Origin: Alentia gelatinosa
Taxonomy: Eukaryota; Annelida; Polychaeta; Phyllodocida; Polynoidae
Direction of reading: 5' to 3'
Length of the DNA: 64,000 nt
Assembly (NCBI GenBank): GCA_950022655.1
Contig: OX465579.1
Span: 73,357,193-73,421,192, forward strand
The notes beneath the pieces are model-generated. The model was not told the origin of the DNA. It did not search any database and saw only the letters and a program-made list of their open reading frames with translations. Numbering within the stretch: the stretch's first letter is position 1; each line of letters begins with the position of its first letter. Made by a program: the position numbers and the translations under genes. Positions 57,427 through 64,000 of this stretch are shown here, one piece after another.

Positions 57427-58461
57427 TCACTTTCTGAAGGAAAGGGACTGGATAAGTGAGTTATTGACAGTCCTAAGGTCGGAGACCTTGATGTAGGCAC
57501 GATGTGCCTGGGATTTCCACCCTCCATACCTCTGGATATCGAGTTCAGGTATGCCGGCCTGGAATGCCTGCGTGGCAGCGGCCTTCCTGAGGCTGTGGAG
57601 GGTGAATGTTTTCACGGTTTGGCCTGTGGCCTGCAGGAGGCGATCCCATTCCTTCGTCATCATGCGGGAGGTGATGATAGTTCCTTCGGGCAACGTGAGG
57701 AATGGGTCCCGCAGTGAAGCCGTAGGGGCCACCCGTAGCAGTTCCCGAATCGCATGTCGGGGGCAGATCCTGACATCGTCCGCGGCCTCCAGGCGCATGA
57801 CCTTCTGCTCCCCCACGTGCTGGAGGTTCTTTGCCGCTTTTATTGTGATCGTCACGTGCCGTTGGCCGAGTATCACGTCCCCTCGTGTCAGGTGCCGTGC
57901 CGGATCGAACGTCCGTGCTGACTGGGGGCCACCTCGCCCTGCCGTAGGGCCGCATAATATATTGGCAATAGTCCCGCCCTTATCGCCGTGTGGAGAGGAG
58001 ATGCCGCGAGCTCGTCGAGAACGGCCCGGAAGACGTCCATCGGCACTGGGGGTTTCACATTTGGGACGTAATCCTTGTTTCTCTTCATGCCTTCCAGTGC
58101 CCTCCTCACTCTGTGATCCTCTGTCGGGCCGACGTCCCCCCCCGGTCAGTCGCAGATGCGCACGGATGTGCGATAGGTGGTTCGCGACCGTAGCCGGGGA
58201 AGGGGCGTGGTCGGCCACATACTCCATGTAACTCGTGATGAGGCTCACGGGCGGTGCCCTGGGGTCGATCTCCATCCTTCTGCAGAATGCCAGGTAGGTG
58301 CCCACTGCGGATCGCTGGTTGGCGAGCGTGCCTGGGGCACGCGCCTCTGACTGTCGGGCAGATGCCTTCGCCTGGAGTGAAAGAAGCGCCGGATCTGCAG
58401 AAGAGACGGAGTATCGGTACAAACGAGGCATGTGTACATGGCATGATGGGGTACAGTTCAT
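57427..58461 (-). pseudogene. tyrosine recombinase of element 4, hidden double frameshift
   Basis: An open frame of 344 residues covers the recombinase, but residues from about 108 to 188 are out of frame. A G8 run near 58133-58140 shifts the frame, and a one-base loss in a C run near 57925 restores it. The true middle part, with ALRQGEVAP carrying the catalytic Arg, is in another frame at about 57910-58130. The C-terminal half is in frame with TLHSLRKAAAT (His and Arg), YGGWKS (Trp) and HRAYIK (Tyr). The N-terminal VANHLSHIRAHLRL helix is intact. It overlaps RNase H in the +1 frame. Confidence 0.85.
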
Positions 58462-59041
58462 GGAGAAGAGTGAGGGACGGCATCGCTTTATCGTAATCAG
58501 TCGGTGAAAGGTGGGCCCTGCTCAATGCATCTGCGATGACGTTTTGCACCCTGGGGATATGGGTGAAGACCAACTCAACCTGTAGGCGTGCCTCCACCAT
58601 CCATGCCTGGTGGGCACACTCCGCCAGGACCCGGTTCCGGGCACGCCCACTGTTGAGAGTCTGCACAGTCCCGAGGTTATCGCAGAATACCTCGATCCGG
58701 GATCTGCGGTCCCGGTCGGTGATGAACGTGTGGAGTGCATATATCGTGTTTAGAGCCTCGAGCTCTGAGATGCACTCCACGGGGTCGAGCACGGGGCAGA
58801 CCTGGCCGGAGTAGGAGAAACGGCCGTCAGTCCCGCCTACGCCCGAGAGGCAGGCATCCACAGTGATGCGCCTCGTCGGCGGGCCTCGAGGGATGAGGGC
58901 CCGTCCATTCCACCCCTCGGCGAATTTAACAAACCAGTCCAGGTCCTGGCGCATCCCGAATTGATATTGAGATAGAAGCCCGTCATCCCTCTGAGAGCCT
59001 CTAGTAGTTTGGAGACGAAAGCACGTGCCGGCCTGATACAC
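58106..59041 (-). pseudogene. RNase H domain of element 4, frameshifted from RT
   Basis: Contains ITVDACLSGVGG, ISELEALNT, VFCDNLGTV and IADALSRAH, the four acidic positions of RNase H. The true domain begins near QDLDWFVKFAEGWNG (about 58950), and residues before that are out-of-frame RT. Residues after about 58500 overlap the recombinase frame and are probably not functional. It degrades the RNA strand during cDNA synthesis. Confidence 0.85.
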
Positions 59042-60651
59042 CTCGCCACGTGCAGTATCCGTCCCAGCACCGACTGCAGCTGTCTCTTGGTGAGAATGCG
59101 GCGCTTAGCGACGGCGGACACGTGAGCACGTATCTCCTCCAACTTGGCCGTGGGGATGGAGAGACTCATCCTATGGGCGTCAATCTCAATACCCAGCCAT
59201 GTGACGACTTGACTCGGTTCCTGGGCTTTGTCGCGAGCCTCGGGGAGGCCTAGTTCTGCGAACAGATCACGTGCAATATTGAAGTCCACGGCCGCCTTAC
59301 CTCGGTCCTTGGAGAGGATAATCAGATCATCGAGGTACATCGCGGCCGTGACTCCTTTTGTCCTCAGGATCCCCATGATGGCCTCGGCCACACACTGCAT
59401 GTGGTAGGAGGAGGCACGGGCACCGAACGGCATGGCAGTATCAATGTAGTGCCCGCCCTCCCACGTGAAACACAGCAGGGGCCAGTCGAGGGGATCGCAC
59501 CTGAAGTTCTTGTATGCACGTGATACATCGATTGATGACATAAAGGACGAGCTACCTCCCTTCACGAGTTTGGACACAAACTTGTCAACCGTCGGGAGGC
59601 CGTGATCTCGTTCCAGCCCGTAGACTGAGTTCTTAATCACGAACGAGTTCACGCTACGCTCCCGCGGGAAAGTCATATCCGTGATGATCCGTCTATCGTC
59701 CGTGCCCCGCTTCTCCCGTGTCATGAGAGGTGACACGTGACACCACGGGGCGAATGGCGGTTCGTGAAAAGGTCCCATCATATTAGAGAAGGAGGCCTCC
59801 TTCTCCAGGAACGTTTCTACCTGGTCTGGGTAGCCGGTCGCACTGGGGTGGTTGGCAACCCCCCTGGTGTCGCTCTCCGGTCCGAGGTATCCTAGGGGTA
59901 AACTGTAGTGGAGGAACCCCAGGAGCTCCTCGGCTCCTGCCACGCCCCCCAAGTACTGATCCCAGGCCGGTAAGTTCAGATCCGAGGGGACCTGAATCTT
60001 GGCGCCGAGGGCGTTTGGTAGCCCCGTGTCCCTCACGGCCCGGTATATGTCCGCGTGGCTGCCGGACCCTACGGCCGTGAACCCCGGCCATGTTGCCCGG
60101 CGGTGGTCCCGGAAGGCGAACGGGTCTGTCCAGACACCTTCCCGATGAAGTCCGGTTTCGCACACTTCTTTTAGTGCCGCGAAGTCCGGAGTGTTACTTT
60201 CTTCGTGGCCGGCCAGCGCAATAACACTAACACCGGCCACGCTGCAAGACATGGGTGGGGCGGGGAAAGCATTGATCCTCTCCTGCGGGAGTGTATTCCC
60301 CGTCCCTTTGTTGTTGTTTACTTCACCACGCCGGCCATGTGCCGGGGTGGTCACGTGAGGCATGACGTCACGTGTGGGGGCCGGCTTCGTCACATCACAC
60401 ACCGGGCCGCCGGCCCCCCTTTGATCTTCGTTTCGCGCCTTGCTTAGTCGCGGGGCGCGGCCTGCCCGATTTTTTAAGTCGGCTGTGGGTGTTGTAGCAC
60501 GCTCCGGGGTGCCGCCGGCTTTGAAGAGGGTTGCAGTTGGTATCCCGCCTGTGGTACCCGCCGTGGTGTGGGTACAGGGGGAGCTGCCGTGTTTTCGTAG
60601 CCGTGACCGTATGTGAGCTTGCAGTTGCAGGCGTGCACCGAGTGACCGCAC
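58837..60651 (-). CDS. reverse transcriptase of element 4
   Basis: The 604-residue frame carries a linker of about 180 residues, then RT. Motifs include FLHYSLPLGYLGP, CHVSPLMTREKRG, SSIDVSRAYKNFRC with the first Asp, DTAMPFGARASSYHMQC, and AAMYLDDLIILS with the Asp pair at about residue 438. VTWLGIEID follows, then a conserved LTKRQLQSVLGRILHV connection. The last 40 residues are out of frame after a shift near 58960 that separates RNase H. The first 60 codons overlap gag in the -1 frame, the same offset as in element 2. RT itself looks intact. Confidence 0.88.
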   Translation of the reverse strand: MRSLGARLQLQAHIRSRLRKHGSSPCTHTTAGTTGGIPTATLFKAGGTPERATTPTADLKNRAGRAPRLSKARNEDQRGAGGPVCDVTKPAPTRDVMPHVTTPAHGRRGEVNNNKGTGNTLPQERINAFPAPPMSCSVAGVSVIALAGHEESNTPDFAALKEVCETGLHREGVWTDPFAFRDHRRATWPGFTAVGSGSHADIYRAVRDTGLPNALGAKIQVPSDLNLPAWDQYLGGVAGAEELLGFLHYSLPLGYLGPESDTRGVANHPSATGYPDQVETFLEKEASFSNMMGPFHEPPFAPWCHVSPLMTREKRGTDDRRIITDMTFPRERSVNSFVIKNSVYGLERDHGLPTVDKFVSKLVKGGSSSFMSSIDVSRAYKNFRCDPLDWPLLCFTWEGGHYIDTAMPFGARASSYHMQCVAEAIMGILRTKGVTAAMYLDDLIILSKDRGKAAVDFNIARDLFAELGLPEARDKAQEPSQVVTWLGIEIDAHRMSLSIPTAKLEEIRAHVSAVAKRRILTKRQLQSVLGRILHVARCIRPARAFVSKLLEALRGMTGFYLNINSGCARTWTGLLNSPRGGMDGPSSLEARRRGASLWMPASRA

Positions 60652-61668
60652 TTCCTGCCGACGGAGTCACAAAAGGTGCACACGTGCAACCACCGGATGC
60701 CCCCCTCTGTGTGGTCGTTGCGGTGGCGGCACCCCCTCTCGCAATTGAAGTCGCGGCAAGGTGCCTCGGACCCCCGAGCGCGTCCGGTCTCGGTGTTGTT
60801 ACTGCTGTTGGAGGTGTTGGTAGAGGTCATAGCGAGCCGGACACGCTCTTCCTGTATCCGGCCGTGATCTGACCACCGCATCCTGCCGGCCTCCACCTGG
60901 TTGAAGATGTAATTGCTCCAACGTCTGACCCCGGCCCACGGCCGTGCCTGAGCATCGACCGTAACCTGGTGAAGATGGCGGCACATGTCTCCCCTGTCCT
61001 CGGGGTGCAGAGTGCGCTCTTCGCTCAACAGGGCCACAAAACAACTGATGTATTCAAGTGGCCCGAGGCCCGACCGTAAATCCAGCTTCTGGTGAACCGT
61101 GTATACTCCGTCCCGGTCCATAAACATATACGGTTTGGCGGTCGGCCTGCGGGCATTAAGGTCTGAGAGTAACGAGTTCTTACCAGTGGTCCTGTCGTGG
61201 CGCATGGCCTCATGGCCGAATTCCCTCTGCAGGTGTTCTTCCAACATGTAAGTCTCTCTCAGTTGGCGTGGTGGAGGCAGCAGGCGTTCCGTCTGTTCTT
61301 TGGCCCAGTCCCGTGTCTGTTCGGCCGCCGCCGACGCCCATGAGCCGCTCCTCCGTGATGCGGGCTGTGATATCTGCATGATGGCGTCCATCATGCCGTC
61401 CATCTGCCGTGACATCTTTGATACGTCCGATTTAACCCCCGTTGACGTCCGTCTTCACCTCATTTACGTCGGTCCTCACCCCTCCGAGGTTGGCCTCCAG
61501 GGCAGTGACCCGTGAGGCCCGGGATCGACCGCTGGTGCTGGTGCCTTGCTGGGACACCGAGTCCACGTGGTCGCTTTCTGCAGCCGTTTGTTGTTGCCGT
61601 AGAGTGACTTCGGAGTCCGTCTCCATTGCCGCGGATGTAGCAGCCATACCACTTCTGGTCAACATCAT
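60474..61668 (-). pseudogene. gag-like protein of element 4, one frameshift
   Basis: The N-terminal part starts MMLTRSGMAATS at 61668 and has METDSEVTLRQQQ and VTALEANLGGVRTDV, a heptad-like stretch. A frameshift near 61435 separates it from the main part (MSRQMDGMMDAI, 313 residues). That part includes KPYMFMDRDGVYTVHQKL, RPWAGVRRWSNYIFNQVEAG, CRDFNCERGCRHRNDH and CTFCDSVGRKC with HSVHAC, two Cys/His clusters likely to bind zinc. The C-terminus is Pro-rich and overlaps pol. A role in particle formation and RNA binding is inferred. Confidence 0.82.
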
Positions 61669-61777
61669 TCACCGTAAATATCTCAAACTCTGTCCTGGTA
61701 TGCCTGTACACGGTCGCCGATATTCAGGGGAATATGGAGACCGGAGGTGCGACGGGCGGAATAGCCAAGGTACGAGA

Positions 61778-61962
61778 GAAGAAAAAGTATGTGTGTAGTG
61801 TAGGAGACCTGGAAAGGGTATGAGGCAGAGTACAGTGTCGACCTAGCGCACTTTGATGTTTAGTGCGGTCGACAGTAGTGAGGTGGCGCAGGGGTGCACT
61901 AGTACAGAGGTGTTTCACCAGGGGGGGCAATGACCACCCCTGACCAAAGGCCATGGGCAACC
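61778..61962 (-). repeat. split direct repeat A1 of element 4
   Basis: 5' terminal repeat, starting GGTTGCCCATGGCC on the minus strand and repeated as A2. Confidence 0.92.
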
Positions 61963-64000
61963 AGTTTTGTCAATTTTAGGTGTTTTTTTTTTTTTTACCT
62001 ATTTTGACCCCCTGGAGACCAAAATATTGATATTTCACCAGTAAAACCTATACTCCCCCGCGAGCACTCGGCGAGATCTATCATTTAAAACAGAAAAAAT
62101 TAACATTGAAGACAGTGGGAAAAAACTAGAATGCAGGAAACGACTGAAATTGGACTTGCACTGGTTCTATGAGAATGAGCCTTATAATTTCTCTAAAGTA
62201 GTGAGAAAATTAGTTGTTCTCTGTGAAAACCTTCTCCACAAATTTCTAAGATTGCATATTTTCCAGAACATTTGTCCTTAAACCAGCAAGCAGACTACGC
62301 AGCTGACGGGTGGCCATCTTTATTGACCAATAAGATATGTAACGAACTTATGTAGGATATTACAAAAACTTGTAATTGACAATGGATCAATAAAGAAATT
62401 GTATAAATTAAAAAAAAAAAAAAATACATGTAGGCTTTTGCATATTTCCCATCAGATAATTGCGTGACACAAACCCTGTAGAGGCAAACAAATTTCTAGT
62501 TAGGGTAAGGTTTTGCTAGGTTGGGGGGGGGGGGGGGGTAAACCAGAAACACACCTTTTTTTGCCCAAGTCTGTGAATATCTGTCTGTAATCAAGGTCCA
62601 GCAATGCAATTGTGTTTCCTGCTTGACTGTCAACTTCATCTCATAGAATCAATCTCACCGAAATTTGCCCATGACTGTTCCTGTGGTATAAAACACCACC
62701 AACTAAGTTTGTATCTATTACACTCTCCATAGCGCAGCTTTATTATGTCTTCAGTTTGAAGGGCCTGTTCCCAAGGTACACATGAAAGACGCAGTAGGCT
62801 TGCTGGAGATGTCCACGAGTCGCCAGTTCCGATCTCGATTATCTGGCGGGGTACACTGTTGACTGTGGGAAGGTTACGTTGGGAGGTCACGTGTTGTTTC
62901 TAGGTCATCATATACGTGACGATGCATGTAGTCATTTATGGCACATCAGGGTAGGTTATTTTCATTCCTACCACTAGATTTCAGGCATGCCTTACGAGCC
63001 CACAAAACAAACAGCCAAAAATAGGACATTAAGAAAAAACTTGTGTAGGAAATCTATCACAAACCAACAATTCCCGAACTTTATTATATTCGCAATTTTA
63101 TTGATATTTGTAGGTACAATTCAAAGTTTAAGAAAAAACAATACAAAGGAAAATACAATTAACTAAATAACCAAAATTACCCAACAAAACATAGCATGTC
63201 GGATTAGTTTATTACCACCATGCTTGACAGTGCTCTGGCCATATGGCGCAATCTGAAACAACATAATTTGTAACATAAGAAAACTGTATCCATATATTGG
63301 TAAAATAGTGATGTGGTCATATGGTAATATTCAATCTGTAGGTAGTATTTGGCGACTGTGATACATATGCCTTACAACAAATACCTATCTTGGTTACTCC
63401 GTTTCCATTTCAATTTCTCATTTTATTTCCTTCGCGGTCTTTCACTCCTTGATACATCCCTTTTCTCACTCTGCTTTATGCTATATGTCAAATTACTTAT
63501 TTATCTCAACACTTTTCATCCACATCAATTAAAACCAATGCCGAAGGCCCTGCATGTTTTACAACGCAATCCATAAATTGCTATTTACCTTCAATATTTG
63601 CAAAGCCAGATTGACAATGTTAAGCAAAGCTTATCTGCCGCCCTAGTCTTTTACCTCGGATTTTCTCCATATGGCCTTAGGGCATTTCCATGTCCCTCTG
63701 GTTGCGTTCGTTTATGAGAATCGAGCTCCGCTTGCGCGTTTTGTCTATAGATAATGTGACCTGAGCTTGACGTATGATGCCGTTAAGCGGGGTGCATTAT
63801 CACTTCAGTGAAAGCCTATTTTGAGATTAATACTGGAGGCGGGTCAGGCTTCAATCCTCTCATTCCATCCCCATCCACCTATTTGATGAGCTTAAACTAG
63901 CCGCCTCCTCGTTGAATAAGCTATCACCACGATTTACTATTTATCATACGCAGCATATAAATGGCATATCGATATGAGTATGCAACCGGCCCATACAAAT
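61963..64000. other. anonymous non-coding DNA
   Basis: No gene is recognised. A T13 run lies near 61984, an A-rich run near 62409 and a G16 run at 62523-62538. A plus-strand frame at 63349-63576 has no recognised domain. Confidence 0.45.

Larger units (their letters stand above)
56655..61962 (-). mobile_element. Ngaro-like tyrosine-recombinase retrotransposon, element 4
   Basis: On the minus strand the order is A1 (61962-61778), gag, RT-RNase H, recombinase, B1 (57379-57132), A2 (57132-56948), B2 (56900-56655). A1 and A2 differ at about ten of 185 positions, so insertion is older than that of element 2. It is the best-preserved of the GC-rich family: RT keeps YLDD, but frameshifts break gag, separate RT from RNase H and disturb the recombinase. 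No target duplication is seen. Confidence 0.93.

Overview
The window looks like repeat-rich nuclear DNA from an animal, most likely a marine invertebrate. It is AT-rich and carries metazoan-type retroelements: Ngaro-like tyrosine-recombinase retrotransposons, Penelope-like and LINE remnants, a tRNA-derived SINE, and CACTA-like and MITE elements. No complete host gene is recognisable and no operon-like coding is present. The phylum cannot be settled from the sequence alone.

The main content is four retrotransposons of the DIRS-order Ngaro/PAT type: element 1 (1123-5979, minus), element 2 (19918-25582, plus), element 3 (48515-50788, minus, truncated) and element 4 (56655-61962, minus). Elements 1, 2 and 4 each show the full split-direct-repeat layout A1 - ORFs - B1 - A2 - B2. 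Each has a gag-like protein with Cys/His motifs, then reverse transcriptase joined to RNase H, then a tyrosine recombinase whose frame overlaps the end of RNase H in the +1 frame. I see no methyltransferase domain. This fits copying of RNA by the reverse transcriptase, a circular intermediate rebuilt from the split repeats, and integration by the recombinase without target-site duplication. Element 1 is a separate AT-rich family. Elements 2, 3 and 4 are related and GC-rich, and share a conserved terminal block. All are damaged, yet the repeats of elements 1 and 2 are almost identical.

Region by region: 1-1122 is non-coding with a dispersed repeat and a palindrome. 1123-5979 is element 1. 5980-11582 has nothing recognisable. 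11583-14438 holds a GIY-YIG remnant of a Penelope-like element, a CACTA-like insertion, a zinc-finger ORF of unknown identity and a hammerhead-ribozyme-like motif. 14439-19423 has a CpG-rich patch and a 470-bp palindrome. 19424-25812 is a short inverted-repeat element split by element 2. 25878-27995 and 31913-33426 are two LINE remnants. 34033-35265 and 40097-42080 hold copies of a hairpin-forming repeat. 35266-45344 is mostly unannotated but has two more hammerhead-like motifs, a triple E-box array and two speculative first exons. 45345-45686 is a TA microsatellite joined to a SINE. 48515-50788 is element 3, 52251-52619 a LINE fragment, 53221-54479 a tandem pair of hairpin elements, 56655-61962 element 4, and the remainder is anonymous.
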